A stretch of 64,000 nt of DNA from Rhizobium sp. Root708 (GCF_001429725.1 NZ_LMHV01000006.1:1-64000), one strand, 5' to 3'; counted from the first letter of the stretch, positions 10,676 to 20,305 are shown. Numbers and translations are program-made. The notes: a model not told the origin generated them from the letters alone.

Positions 10676-12658
10676 TTACTGCTTCAGTTCGCGGATCGTC
10701 AGAGCGGGATTGTGCGCGAAGAAGTTATGGGGCTCGATGTGGATCGTCTTCCATTCGGTCGACATGACGGGCCAATCCTCCATGCGCGGAATGTGATGGA
10801 AGCCGGCCGTGAACCACGTCACGATATCCTTGCCCATCAGCGGCTTGTTGGCCTTTACCCATTCCGGCAGCGTGTCGGAACCGTCGCTCTGCATCGCATA
10901 CTTGCCGCCCGCATACTGCTGATCGATGTTGTAGACGGTGTTCCAGACCGAATACTCGATGTAGGCATTGCGCTTCATCGGCGGATCCTTGGCGAAGTCG
11001 AACGGGCCGTAGGCAACATCGCCGTGATGGATCATCCAGCCGGGTTCCTGCCCGAGGTAGCCTTCACGAGACGGATCGGAGATCATGAAGTACCGCGGCT
11101 TCATTGCCGATAGCTGATAGCGCGCCTCCATTTCCGTCTTTGGCATGGTGTGCTGGACAGCCCACATCGATCGCCGCGGGTTCTTGGCATCGACCTTCGC
11201 AGGCACGATGTCCATCGTTCCGAAATGATTTGCCGGCTGGTCGACATCGAAGTCGATGCGGAAGTTGAAGTAGTGGTCATGGTTCGCAGCCACCAGGTTT
11301 GGTGCGATCAGCGTGCCATGGGCCGTGTCTTCCGTAGCCGTCGGATCGTTCATCGACGTCGATGCAACGCCCTTCACGGCATCCAGGCCGGTGGCGCCGA
11401 TCATGATGCGGATCTGACCATCCTGCTGCAGGCGGTAGTCCATCAGGTAATCGTAGTTGCCCACTTCCGAGGCAGTCCGCACGACAAGCTCCGTCGCCGG
11501 TCTGCCTTCCGCCGGAATTGGCTTCTCCGGCGTTTGCGCGAAGACTTCGAAGTGGCGCCAGGCCGGATCACCGATGCTGCGCTCGAAGACGCAGATTGCG
11601 TTCGGAATGGTCAATGGATTGCCCTTGTCGTCAGCGATCGTCGCGGGCATGAAGGTTGCATAGTCGGGGCAGTCGATGCCGGCGCGCAACGGGCTGAGGA
11701 ACAGGCCAAAGCCGTACTCTCCGCTGTCCATATAGGTTCGCCAGTACCAGCCCTCGGTCGGATCCATGTAGGGGACGAACACTTCCGACAGGTGCGACTG
11801 GTAGATCACCGAACGCCACTTGTCGGCGTCCTTGACATCGAGATTGGAGACGACAAGACCGGGGCGCTTGTCGACGCGGAAGTTCATGCGCCAGATATCC
11901 CATTCGAGATGGCTGCCTGAGATCTTGTAGTTCGGCCCGCCGGGCTGGGAAAGCTTCGCGGGGTTCATTTCCGGCCGCACCGGCTCGCGCTCGGCGACTT
12001 CCTTTTCGGTATAGCCCCAATTGTCCTTCGGCCCCTCGATGACGCCGGTATCGATGACGCGCAGCACCTTCTTCTTGCCGATGTCGTAGACCGCGAACAG
12101 TCCCTCGATCGGCTTTGCGTAGTAGTTCGATCCCTCCGGCACCTGGTAGCAGGGCACCTTCATCAGGCGCGAGTTTTCGTATTCGTCGGTGAAGAAGTTG
12201 CCAGCCGTCAGCGGCAAACAGAAAGCTTGTTCGGGCGTCAGACCACGCTTCTTGAGGCCGGCGATCATATCGGGATTGGCAAGCGCACCCTGGAGGGCAT
12301 CCATGAACTCCGTGAAGAGTACCATTGGCTGGCCCTTGATCGCCGTCGTGCTTTCAACGGTGCCCTTGGTGATGTTGACGACCGCTTCCTTGAAGCCCTG
12401 CGGGCTCGTCAGCTGGACCTTCGCCTCCCGGTCGAGCTGGTCGCCCTCTTTCCAGGAAAGAACCTTTTCCTTGGTCGGCTCCTTGAGTTCGATCAGCGGG
12501 TAGAGCGTGTTGTCGTCGACAACCTTCTGATCGCGCAGGATCTTGTTGATCTTTTGATATTCCTCCGCTGTCAGCCCATCCAGCGGATGAGCCATTGCAG
12601 CCGGCGCGCCTAGCGCCACGAGCAAGCCGGCCGAAGCCAGATATCGCCTTATGTTCAT
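10676..12658 (-). CDS. tynA: Periplasmic copper amine oxidase (tyramine/phenethylamine oxidase)
   Basis: A 660-aa quinoprotein that converts a primary amine plus O2 and water to aldehyde, ammonia and H2O2. It has a signal peptide (YLASAGLLVALGAPAAMA, cleavage before HPLDGL). The tyrosine processed to topaquinone is in VGNYDYL (about Tyr402), the catalytic Asp in YMDSGEYGFG (about 311), copper ligands in NHDHYFNFR (about His460/462), and the third His in HHIPRMEDWPVM. The start is ATG 12658 with GGGAGGA upstream; a nine-codon longer version has no ribosome site. It lies 30 nt after the aldehyde dehydrogenase gene and beside a phenylacetate pathway, so 2-phenylethylamine is the likely physiological substrate. 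Confidence 0.92.
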   Translation of the reverse strand: MNIRRYLASAGLLVALGAPAAMAHPLDGLTAEEYQKINKILRDQKVVDDNTLYPLIELKEPTKEKVLSWKEGDQLDREAKVQLTSPQGFKEAVVNITKGTVESTTAIKGQPMVLFTEFMDALQGALANPDMIAGLKKRGLTPEQAFCLPLTAGNFFTDEYENSRLMKVPCYQVPEGSNYYAKPIEGLFAVYDIGKKKVLRVIDTGVIEGPKDNWGYTEKEVAEREPVRPEMNPAKLSQPGGPNYKISGSHLEWDIWRMNFRVDKRPGLVVSNLDVKDADKWRSVIYQSHLSEVFVPYMDPTEGWYWRTYMDSGEYGFGLFLSPLRAGIDCPDYATFMPATIADDKGNPLTIPNAICVFERSIGDPAWRHFEVFAQTPEKPIPAEGRPATELVVRTASEVGNYDYLMDYRLQQDGQIRIMIGATGLDAVKGVASTSMNDPTATEDTAHGTLIAPNLVAANHDHYFNFRIDFDVDQPANHFGTMDIVPAKVDAKNPRRSMWAVQHTMPKTEMEARYQLSAMKPRYFMISDPSREGYLGQEPGWMIHHGDVAYGPFDFAKDPPMKRNAYIEYSVWNTVYNIDQQYAGGKYAMQSDGSDTLPEWVKANKPLMGKDIVTWFTAGFHHIPRMEDWPVMSTEWKTIHIEPHNFFAHNPALTIRELKQ

Positions 12659-12688
12659 CGCATCCTCCCTATCGTATGCCGTCAATGA

Positions 12689-14095
12689 TCAAGCGAATAC
12701 CACCTGGATATTCGTGTATTCCTGCAGCCCCTCTTCGGCGAACTCGACGCCGAAGCCCGAGGCTTTCACGCCGCCGAACGGAGCGTTCGGCTGAATGGCG
12801 CCATGCTTGTTGATCCAGACCGAACCGCATTGCATGCGCGCGGCAACCGCCTTTGCCGCTGCAATGTCGGACGACCAGACCGAGCCGCCGAGGCCATTGG
12901 CGCTGTCGTTTGCAAACGCGACGGCCTCGTCGACACTCGTGTATTTGATGACCGGAAGCGCCGGCCCGAACTGCTCCTCGTCGACGAGCGGGTCGCCATT
13001 CTTGAGGCCGGCAATAATGGTCGGCGGGAAAAACAGGCCTTCGCCGGGCTCCCCGCCAAGCAACACCGCGCCGCGCTCCTTGGCATCGCGGACGAGACGC
13101 GAAAGCTTTTCGAACTGCATGCGGTTCTGTACCGGGCCGAGGACGCTGCCTTCCTCCAAGCCGTTGCCGACCGGAATATTGCGTGCATAGGCAACGACGG
13201 CGTCACAGACGGCATCGTGGATCGACTCATGGACATAAAGGCGCTTCATGGCCGCGCAGGTTTGTCCGTTGTTGATGAAGGCGCCCCAGAACAGGCCCTC
13301 GGCAATTGCCTGCGGATCGGCATCGGGCAGAACGATGCCAGCGTCGTTACCACCAAGTTCGAGCGTCAGGCGCTTCATGGTTTCGGCGGCGGAGCGCATG
13401 ACTTTCTGGCCTGTCGCGCAGGAGCCGGTGAAGACGATCTTGCTGATATCAGGGTGGGCGGACATGGCTGCGCCGATGTTGAAGGCGCCGTCATCGCCGG
13501 TCACGACATTCAGGACGCCCGGCGGCAGAACCTCGTTCATGATTTCGACAAGCCGGAGGGTCGCGAGCGGCGTCAGCGGCGAAGGCTTGATGACGACCGT
13601 ATTGCCGGTGCGAAGGGCCGGCATGACATGCCAGATCGCAATCATCACCGGGAAGTTCCAGGGCGTGATCGAGCCGACGACGCCAAGCGGCTTGCGGTGA
13701 AGTTCGATATGACCTTCGCTATTGTCCTGCAGGATTTTCGGCGGCAGCGAAAGGGCTGTCGTGTATCCCGCCCAAGCAACGGTTCCTCCCAGCTCCCAGC
13801 GCGAGCCGAGACCGTTCAGCGGCTTGCCCTGTTCGAGGGTAATGAGGCGCGCGAGTTCCTCGGCGTGGGCCTCGATACGCGCGGTGACAGCTGCGCATGC
13901 GGCCTGCAGTTCCTGATCGCTCTTCGCCGACCATGCCGGAAATGCCGCCTTGGCAGCGGCTACGGCTGCATTCAGCTCTTCCGCACCCATGTTCGGCGCG
14001 CGAGCGACCTCGGCCCCCGTGGCCGGATTCAGCACACTGAAGCTGCGCTCGCCGGTGATCGGCTTTCCGTTGATCGTCGCCGTATGAACCGTCAT
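12689..14095 (-). CDS. NAD(P)+ aldehyde dehydrogenase, probable phenylacetaldehyde dehydrogenase
   Basis: A 468-aa ALDH-superfamily enzyme. The catalytic Cys is in NNGQTCAAMKR, the general-base Glu in LTLELGGNDAG, the cofactor region in TGSCATGQKVM, and the C-terminus has the FGGVKASGFG motif. The start is ATG 14095 with GGAGGAGGAAG upstream. It lies between a FeaR-like regulator and the amine oxidase, all on the minus strand, so it probably oxidises phenylacetaldehyde from the amine oxidase to phenylacetate. The substrate is inferred from context, since this subfamily is broad. Confidence 0.88.
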   Translation of the reverse strand: MTVHTATINGKPITGERSFSVLNPATGAEVARAPNMGAEELNAAVAAAKAAFPAWSAKSDQELQAACAAVTARIEAHAEELARLITLEQGKPLNGLGSRWELGGTVAWAGYTTALSLPPKILQDNSEGHIELHRKPLGVVGSITPWNFPVMIAIWHVMPALRTGNTVVIKPSPLTPLATLRLVEIMNEVLPPGVLNVVTGDDGAFNIGAAMSAHPDISKIVFTGSCATGQKVMRSAAETMKRLTLELGGNDAGIVLPDADPQAIAEGLFWGAFINNGQTCAAMKRLYVHESIHDAVCDAVVAYARNIPVGNGLEEGSVLGPVQNRMQFEKLSRLVRDAKERGAVLLGGEPGEGLFFPPTIIAGLKNGDPLVDEEQFGPALPVIKYTSVDEAVAFANDSANGLGGSVWSSDIAAAKAVAARMQCGSVWINKHGAIQPNAPFGGVKASGFGVEFAEEGLQEYTNIQVVFA

Positions 14096-14205
14096 GTTCT
14101 TCCTCCTCCAGAGACCGGCGGCAAGCCAGTCATTCGACAGGGGAGACTATGCAAAGAGATGTTCAGCGACTTGGACGCAACCGTCGGCGTCGTTGGACAA
14201 TTCCG

Positions 14206-15126
14206 TCAATGGCAGCGGACCGCGCTGCCCGGCGTCAGGCCATATTTCTTGCGAAACTCGCGATAGAAATAGGAAAGGTCGTTGAACCCGCAATCATAGG
14301 CAATGCCAGCGATGCCGTTCTTGGAGTTGGTGGTTGCCAGGCGCGTTCTGGCAAGCTCCAGCCGGCGAGCGAGGAGGCGATGGCGCGGTGTTTCGCCGAG
14401 CGCCTCGAAATGCCGCTGCAGCATGCGTTCGGACACATTCATGCGCCGCGCCAATTCGCTGGCACCGAACGTCGGATCCGCGCAATTGAGGTCGATCATC
14501 GCCAGGGCTCGGGAGAGAAGCGTTTGGCTGGATCGCGCCTGCTCCCCTTTCTCCATGCCCTGAAGATATGCGCCCATCAGGCTCAGCAGTGCCTCGCTCA
14601 ACTGCTGCGTGGCGAAAGGCTCTTCCAACAATTTGGTTATTACCGCGCGCATCGCCAGCCAGAGTGGGTCGCTCTGGCTAAAGCCAACGCCGCCCGTACA
14701 CATGGCGCCGAAGCGGTGCACCATTTCGGCTCGCGGCATATGAATGGAAAGCTGGCTTGAGCGCGCACCGTCGTAGACAAAGGACGACGGCTGGACGGAG
14801 TCTACGAGAAACATGTCGCCCGGCGACAGGCGCGTGGAACGCTCGCCCTGATCGATCCGGCAGTGACCCTCATCCTGGATCAGCAGGAAGAGATGTTCTC
14901 CCGGATCCTGGCGGATAGCCCGCGCACCGCGCGCGACATGGCGCGCATCAAGGGCAACCACGACGGTGTCGAAAAACCCTATCCGCCGCGTGGAAACGTC
15001 GCCCGCCACGACGCCGGTTGGCGCCATCGGCTCCAAATCGAACACGCCGCAGGCCTTGCGTATCCTGGCTTCAAGATCCTCCACCGCCATCGGTGTATGA
15101 ACCGGTGTGACCAATGACTGCATCAT
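14206..15126 (-). CDS. AraC-family regulator, FeaR-like
   Basis: A 306-aa activator. The N-terminal half is a cupin-like effector domain (HLFLLIQDEGHCRIDQGE, DMFLVDSVQPSSF) of the type found in FeaR, and the C-terminal 100 residues hold the two AraC helix-turn-helix motifs (ASELARRMNVSERMLQRHFE and DCGFNDLSYFYREFRKKYG). It sits 110 nt upstream of the aldehyde dehydrogenase and amine oxidase genes in the same orientation, as expected for the activator of a phenethylamine/tyramine oxidase pathway. Tandem ATGs at 15126 and 15123 follow GGGAGGGG; either may be used. Confidence 0.85.
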   Translation of the reverse strand: MMQSLVTPVHTPMAVEDLEARIRKACGVFDLEPMAPTGVVAGDVSTRRIGFFDTVVVALDARHVARGARAIRQDPGEHLFLLIQDEGHCRIDQGERSTRLSPGDMFLVDSVQPSSFVYDGARSSQLSIHMPRAEMVHRFGAMCTGGVGFSQSDPLWLAMRAVITKLLEEPFATQQLSEALLSLMGAYLQGMEKGEQARSSQTLLSRALAMIDLNCADPTFGASELARRMNVSERMLQRHFEALGETPRHRLLARRLELARTRLATTNSKNGIAGIAYDCGFNDLSYFYREFRKKYGLTPGSAVRCH

Positions 15127-15165
15127 CCCCTCCCTGGTCTCTGCAGATTGCTCTAATCTAGCACT

Positions 15166-17229
15166 TTACCCCTGATTAATCTTCGTCCACCCGCCCGCTT
15201 TCGCAGCGCGTCGCAACAGCTCGCATGGCGGCGTCGCCAAGCCGTCCCGGGACAACTGCTCCAGGCGATCGACGACATCGTTCAGGCCGAGATATTCGGC
15301 ATAGTGCATCGGCCCACCTCTCCATCGCGGGAAGCCGTAGCCATGGATTTTAACGAGGTCGATGTCCGAGGCTCTAAGGGCGATACCCTCCTCGAGTATC
15401 GCTGCGGCCTCGTTGACCACAGGCAATATGATGCAATCCGCGATCGCCTCATCGTTCCATTCCCGCTGGGCCACTCCCAACGCGGCTTCGGCGATCACCG
15501 ACGCCACCACAGGCGAAGGCCGCGGGGTTCGATCTCCCTTCGCGTAGTCGTACCATCCGCCGCCGGTCTTCTGGCCAAACCTTTCCATCTCGCAGAGCCG
15601 GTCTGCGATCGGCGCAAACGGTGTCTCGCCGCGGGCACGCGCGGCCCGACGTTGAAAACCGGCAATGTCGAGCCCGCCGAGATCCTGCGCTTCGAGCGGC
15701 CCCATTGGCAATCCGAAAGCCCGCATCGCAGCATCGACCGCCGCTGGCGTCGCACCCGAAAGCAGCAGCCTCTCCGCCTGCGCGCGTGTCACCTTGAGGA
15801 TACGATTGCCGATGAAGCCATCGCAAATCCCAGCCCGTACGGGAATCTTCCCGAGGACTCGCGCCAGCGAAAAAGCCGTCGCCACAACCTCCGGCGCCGT
15901 GTCTCGCGTCGGCACGATCTCGAGCAGTTTCATGACATGCGCGGGACTGAAGAAATGCAGCCCGAGGAAGCGATCCTGGCCGCTGATCTGCGCGGCAATC
16001 TCCTGAGGATTGAGATAGGAGGTATTGGTTGCGAGAATTGCGTCCTCGCGGCAATTTTCGGCCAGCAGTGCAAAAACCTGCCGCTTGATGTCGAGATCCT
16101 CGAAAACAGCCTCGATCACAAGATCGGTGTCGGCGAGTGCCCCGTAGTCGGTTGTCCCCGTCACGCCACCGATCTTTTCGGCGGCAGCGCTCGCGCTTAT
16201 CCGGCCCTTCTTGGCCGCGCCCTCGTAGATCGATTTCAGATTGGACAGGCCGCGTGCGACTGCACTTTCATCTTTTTCCACCAGTATGACCGGCAGGCCC
16301 GCGTCACGCAGTGTCGCGGCAATCCCGGCCCCCATCGTTCCCCCGCCAACGACGGCGGCCGACCGTATGTCCCGCGCCCGAACACCTACAAGTTCCGGAG
16401 GGCGAGCGGCGCCACGCTCGGCGAAGAAGACATGCCTCAGCGCAGCAGCCTGGGCAGAACCGCGCAGGGCAAGAAACGTTTCCCGCTCAAAGGCCATTGC
16501 CGCATCGAAGTCGGTCTCTGCAGCCTTCCTGATGCAGGCGAGTGCTCGTAGCGGCGCTTCCTCGCGCTTGGCACGAGCCGCGACTGCCTTCGTCGTTGTC
16601 TCCCAGAAGCCGTCATCGACGGCGGCAACTGCACGGTTTCGGAGGGGCAGCGGCAAGGTGTGCGGCAAGGCTGCCCCCGCGAAAGCGACAGCGCCATCCT
16701 CGAGATCATGCTCGATGAGGGCATCCACCAGACCTTGCGAACGGGCTTCGGTTGCGCTGATTGCCTTTCCTGTCGTCACGAGATCCGCGGCGAGCGCCGG
16801 GCCGACGAGACGCGGCAGCCGGACCGTGCCGCCCGCTCCCGGCACGATACCAAGCCGGACCTCCGGCAGCCCGAGGGTGGCGGAAGCAACGGCGACGCGG
16901 AAACGGCAACCAAGGGCAACTTCAAGGCCGCCGCCGAGCGCGCTGCCATGAAGTGCCGCCACCCATGGCTTTCTGGACGCCTCTATCCGCGCAACCACGT
17001 CAGGCAGATGCGGAGGGACCGGCGGCTTTCCGAACTCGTTGACATCGGCTCCGGCAATGAAAGTCCGCCCGGCGCAAATCAAAACCACAGCTTGAACATC
17101 ATCGTCGTGATCGAGCGTTTCTACAGCGGCAAAGAGATCCTGACGCAGTGCTTGCGACAGCGCATTCACCGGGGGATTGTCGACGGTCACGACGGCGATT
17201 CCGTCGCTTTTTTTGATAGCAAGATTCAT
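15166..17229 (-). CDS. Fused enoyl-CoA hydratase / 3-hydroxyacyl-CoA dehydrogenase (PaaF-PaaH type)
   Basis: A 687-aa FadB-like bifunctional protein. Residues 1-190 are a crotonase domain (oxyanion-hole AGADVNEF and GSALGGGLEVALG; second Glu in LPEVRLGIVPGAGGT). From about 295 a Rossmann domain (VVGGGTMGAGIAATL) and 3-hydroxyacyl-CoA dehydrogenase signature (LGLHFFSPAHVMKLLEIV, GFIGNRIL) follow, then the duplicated C-terminal domain. ATG 17229 is chosen from three tandem ATGs for its spacing to GGGGGAG. No separate paaF or paaH was found, so this protein probably hydrates 2,3-dehydroadipyl-CoA and oxidises 3-hydroxyadipyl-CoA. It lies 40 nt after paaN. Confidence 0.88.
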   Translation of the reverse strand: MNLAIKKSDGIAVVTVDNPPVNALSQALRQDLFAAVETLDHDDDVQAVVLICAGRTFIAGADVNEFGKPPVPPHLPDVVARIEASRKPWVAALHGSALGGGLEVALGCRFRVAVASATLGLPEVRLGIVPGAGGTVRLPRLVGPALAADLVTTGKAISATEARSQGLVDALIEHDLEDGAVAFAGAALPHTLPLPLRNRAVAAVDDGFWETTTKAVAARAKREEAPLRALACIRKAAETDFDAAMAFERETFLALRGSAQAAALRHVFFAERGAARPPELVGVRARDIRSAAVVGGGTMGAGIAATLRDAGLPVILVEKDESAVARGLSNLKSIYEGAAKKGRISASAAAEKIGGVTGTTDYGALADTDLVIEAVFEDLDIKRQVFALLAENCREDAILATNTSYLNPQEIAAQISGQDRFLGLHFFSPAHVMKLLEIVPTRDTAPEVVATAFSLARVLGKIPVRAGICDGFIGNRILKVTRAQAERLLLSGATPAAVDAAMRAFGLPMGPLEAQDLGGLDIAGFQRRAARARGETPFAPIADRLCEMERFGQKTGGGWYDYAKGDRTPRPSPVVASVIAEAALGVAQREWNDEAIADCIILPVVNEAAAILEEGIALRASDIDLVKIHGYGFPRWRGGPMHYAEYLGLNDVVDRLEQLSRDGLATPPCELLRRAAKAGGWTKINQG

Positions 17230-17269
17230 CATCATCTCCCCCGAGAGAATAGGTAACGCTGGTTCTCGT

Positions 17270-18928
17270 TCAGGCCGCCTTCGGGCGACGCCACATGACA
17301 ATTCGGAAGCGGTTGGAAACGAAAGCGGCGTCGGTCAGGCTGGCATTGCCGGCCGGATTGGCACCCGTGACATGGAAATCGCTGAACGCAGCACTCTGGT
17401 TGACAAAAATGCCGCCGGTCAGATTGATCGAAAGGTTGACGCCGGCTTTGGTAAACGCGGCGATAGCAGCGTCGATCCGACGCTCGTCGTTGTCGTAAAG
17501 CGCAGCAGTGATCGCCCCCTTGCGGCGGGCGAGGCTTGCAGCCTTTTCGATGCCCGTCGCTGCATCGGCGACGGCGACCATGAAGGCGATCGGACCAAAG
17601 CGTTCTTCCTCATGGGCATCCGTCTTGTCGGTATCGACGGCAAGCACAAGCGGCGTTGCCGTGCGCGCATCGCCGGTCGTGACCGGAGCAGAGTCACGAA
17701 CGATCCTTCCGAGGCTGCGGGCTTCATCGATCCGGGCCAGGGTCGCGGGATTGGCGATCGCGCCACAAACACCGACAGAGCGTGCGGGATCTGCAAGGAG
17801 TTCATCGATTGCTGCGGCAATTCCCCTCGCCACTTCATCAAAGCTCTTGTGGCCCTGATCCGTTTCGATGCCGCTCCTCGGAATGAAAATGTTCTGCGGC
17901 GCGGTGCACATCTGGCCGCTGTAGAGCGAAAGCGAAAAAGCGATGTTGGCGCACATGCCGGCGAAGTCGTCCGTCGCCGCGACGACAATCGAGTTCACGC
18001 CCGCTTCCTCGGTATAGACCTGTGCCTCGCCGGCATTCCGGCGCACCCACTCGCCGAAACTGTTCGAGCCGGTGTAGTCGACAATCGATACCGCCTCATT
18101 CTTTACGAGGTCGCGGGTGATTTCGGCTCCCGACGCGTCTGCTGCCAGAAGCACGATATTGGGATCAAACCCCTGTTCGGCGAGCACTTCGCGAATGACA
18201 GAAACGGTGATCGCCAACGGCAGGATGGCACCCGGGTGCGGCTTGACAATAATGGGGTTGCCGGTCGCCAGGCTGGCGAACAGGCCGGGATAGCTGTTCC
18301 AGGTCGGGAAAGTCTGGCAGCCGATGACCAGCGAAATACCGCGCGGCACGATCCGCCAGTGCTTCTCCAGGACGATAGGATCGCCCTTGCCTTGCGGCTT
18401 GGTCCAGATAGCCTGTCCCGGCGTGCGGGTCATTTCCGCGTAGGCATAGGCGACGGCCTCAAGGCCACGGTCCTGCGTATGTGGTCCGCCCGCCTGAAAT
18501 GCCATTGCAAACGCCTGTCCGGTCGTATGCATGACAGCATTGGCGATTTCGAAACTCATGCGATTGAGGCGGGTGAGAACCTCGATGCAGAGGCCGACGC
18601 GCGTTTCCACCGACGCCCCCGCCCAAGCGGGCGCCGCAGCCTGCGAGGCCGCGATCAACGTATCGACATCGGCAGCCGGATAGATGATGCCGAGCGCTCC
18701 GCCAAACGGCGAAACTTCGGCACCGACCTCAACTGTCCCCGGATGGCCGGACAGAGCAAAAGGCTTGCCAAGGCGGGCATTATAAGATGCCAGACCATCG
18801 CCCTTGGCGGTTTCGCCATAAATCTTTCCGCTTGGGATTTCAGGATAGGCCGACCAATAGCCGCGCTCCCGCGCCGCCTTCAAGGCAGCAGCAAGCGTCG
18901 GCTGGTGGCGGTCAAAAACGGCATCCAT
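17270..18928 (-). CDS. paaN: Phenylacetate degradation protein PaaN (aldehyde dehydrogenase family)
   Basis: A 552-aa protein matching the stand-alone PaaN family of aldehyde-dehydrogenase relatives (usual length about 550 aa). The catalytic Cys is visible in LYSGQMCTAPQN and the Glu in YTEEAGVNSIVV; C-terminal residues ATGIEKAASLARRKGAITAA and VSNRFRIVMWRRPK are also characteristic. The start is ATG 18928, with AGAGGAA upstream. It heads the minus-strand paaN/hydratase/feaR/aldehyde dehydrogenase/amine oxidase array and diverges from paaG, sharing the operator-bearing region. Its exact step is unclear because PaaZ is also present; it may be a second semialdehyde dehydrogenase. Confidence 0.88.
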   Translation of the reverse strand: MDAVFDRHQPTLAAALKAARERGYWSAYPEIPSGKIYGETAKGDGLASYNARLGKPFALSGHPGTVEVGAEVSPFGGALGIIYPAADVDTLIAASQAAAPAWAGASVETRVGLCIEVLTRLNRMSFEIANAVMHTTGQAFAMAFQAGGPHTQDRGLEAVAYAYAEMTRTPGQAIWTKPQGKGDPIVLEKHWRIVPRGISLVIGCQTFPTWNSYPGLFASLATGNPIIVKPHPGAILPLAITVSVIREVLAEQGFDPNIVLLAADASGAEITRDLVKNEAVSIVDYTGSNSFGEWVRRNAGEAQVYTEEAGVNSIVVAATDDFAGMCANIAFSLSLYSGQMCTAPQNIFIPRSGIETDQGHKSFDEVARGIAAAIDELLADPARSVGVCGAIANPATLARIDEARSLGRIVRDSAPVTTGDARTATPLVLAVDTDKTDAHEEERFGPIAFMVAVADAATGIEKAASLARRKGAITAALYDNDERRIDAAIAAFTKAGVNLSINLTGGIFVNQSAAFSDFHVTGANPAGNASLTDAAFVSNRFRIVMWRRPKAA

Positions 18929-18960
18929 CACATGTTCCTCTCATGCTGTGGATTTATAAT

Positions 18961-18977
18961 TGACCGGCCGGTCGGTT
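18961..18977 (+). promoter_or_regulatory. Probable PaaR operator before paaG/paaN
   Basis: TGACCGGCCGGTCGGTT lies in the 102-bp gap between divergent paaN and paaG. It has the symmetric form ACCG-nn-CG-nn-CGGT. The same 17-mer with two different central bases occurs upstream of the thiolase-paaABCDE operon (30892-30908), in the same orientation relative to the gene. The TetR-type PaaR encoded at 21722 is the obvious binder. The sequence match is seen; the binding is inferred. Confidence 0.75.
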
Positions 18978-19030
18978 TATGCAAGAGTTTTTTCCATGAA
19001 CCGCCCGATCCTGGCGGTACTGGAGGAAAC

Positions 19031-19825
19031 ATGTCCGAATCCGACACCGTCCTATCGGCCTTTGCCGATGGCGTTCTCACGCTGACGCTCAACCGGCCAG
19101 ACAAACTCAACGCCTTCAACGAAGAGATGCATCTGGCACTGCGAGCCGGCTTCGAGCGCGCGCACCAGGATGCATCCGTGCGTTCGGTGTTGCTGACAGG
19201 CGCCGGTCGTGGCTTCTGCGCCGGACAGGATCTCGGCGACCGCGATCCGCGCAAGGGCGGGGCGGCTCCGGACCTCGGACGGACGATCGAGCTTTTCTAT
19301 AACCCGTTGATCCGCCTGATCAGGACACTCGAGAAACCTGTCATCTGCGCGGTCAACGGCGTTGCCGCAGGCGCAGGCGCCAATATCGCACTTGCCTGCG
19401 ATATCACGCTGGCGGCGCGCTCCGCGCGCTTCATTCAAGCCTTCGCCAAGATTGGCCTCGTGCCCGATTCCGGCGGCACCTGGAGCCTACCTCGGCTCCT
19501 CGGTGAAGCGCGGGCTAAGGCTTTGGCGCTGACAGCCGAACCACTCGACGCAGAAACGGCGGCAAATTGGGGCCTTATCTGGAAAGCGGTGGATGACATC
19601 GCGCTTCTCGATGAAGCAAAGGCTCTGGCGGCCAAACTGGCAACCGGACCGACAAAGGGCCTCGGCATGACCAAGCGCGCCATCCAGGCGGCAGCGACCA
19701 ACTCGCTGGACGAGCAACTGGAACTCGAACGCGATCTCCAGCGCGAGGCAGGGCGCAGTGCAGACTATGCCGAGGGCGTGGCCGCGTTCCTGGCAAAGCG
19801 GAAGCCGGAGTTCAAGGGACAATGA
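19031..19825 (+). CDS. paaG: 1,2-epoxyphenylacetyl-CoA isomerase PaaG
   Basis: A 264-aa crotonase-fold enzyme that isomerises ring-1,2-epoxyphenylacetyl-CoA to the oxepin. Visible motifs are LTLNRPDKLNAFNEEMH, GAGRGFCAGQDLGDR (oxyanion hole; typical of PaaG) and NGVAAGAGANIALACDI, followed by IGLVPDSGGTWSLPR with the catalytic Asp. ATG 19031 follows GGAGGAA. A much longer in-frame ORF runs back to 17177 but is antisense to paaN and not credible. This is the first gene of paaG-paaI-paaK(-paaR), and its stop overlaps the paaI start. Confidence 0.94.
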   Translation: MSESDTVLSAFADGVLTLTLNRPDKLNAFNEEMHLALRAGFERAHQDASVRSVLLTGAGRGFCAGQDLGDRDPRKGGAAPDLGRTIELFYNPLIRLIRTLEKPVICAVNGVAAGAGANIALACDITLAARSARFIQAFAKIGLVPDSGGTWSLPRLLGEARAKALALTAEPLDAETAANWGLIWKAVDDIALLDEAKALAAKLATGPTKGLGMTKRAIQAAATNSLDEQLELERDLQREAGRSADYAEGVAAFLAKRKPEFKGQ

Positions 19826-20271
19826 CGGATAGGCTCCTCCTGACTGCGCAGGAACTTGCGGAAGCCTGTGCGGATGCGATGTGGCGTGAGGACAATGCCA
19901 CCCGCCACCTCGGCATGGTAATGGAGCGCGTGGCGCCCGGAACGGCTGTGATCTCCATGATCGTCAAGCCTGAGATGACCAATGGCCATGGAACTTGCCA
20001 CGGTGGATACATCTTCGCACTGGCCGATTCCGCCTTCGCCTTTGCCTGCAATACCTACAACCAGCGCACCGTCGGGCAGCACTGCTCTGTCACCTACATC
20101 GCGCCGGCATTTACGGGTGACCGGTTGATCGCCTCCGCGCGCGAGGTTTCGCGGCGCGGCCGGGGCGGCATCTACGATATCAACGTGACCAATCAGAACG
20201 GCGAGCACGTTGCCGAGTTCCGCGGCCACTCGCGCACCGTCAAGGGCACTCTTTTGCCGGGAGAGGCGTAG
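19822..20271 (+). CDS. paaI: Hydroxyphenylacetyl-CoA thioesterase PaaI
   Basis: A 149-aa hotdog-fold thioesterase that hydrolyses dead-end ring-hydroxylated phenylacetyl-CoA species and frees CoA. It has the NGHGTCHGGYIFALADSAFAFA motif of the family (with the catalytic Asp) at about residues 53-74 and an N-terminal RHLGM segment. ATG 19822 overlaps the paaG TGA (ATGA), indicating translational coupling. Confidence 0.93.
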   Translation: MTDRLLLTAQELAEACADAMWREDNATRHLGMVMERVAPGTAVISMIVKPEMTNGHGTCHGGYIFALADSAFAFACNTYNQRTVGQHCSVTYIAPAFTGDRLIASAREVSRRGRGGIYDINVTNQNGEHVAEFRGHSRTVKGTLLPGEA

Positions 20272-20305
20272 AGCCGCCGGCCACTTATTTTCGGAGGAGA
20301 CACAT

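Noticed and set aside
17177..19825. 882-codon plus-strand open frame ending with paaG
   Set aside because: Its first 618 codons are antisense to well-supported paaN and have no family features; only the part from ATG 19031 is real (paaG).
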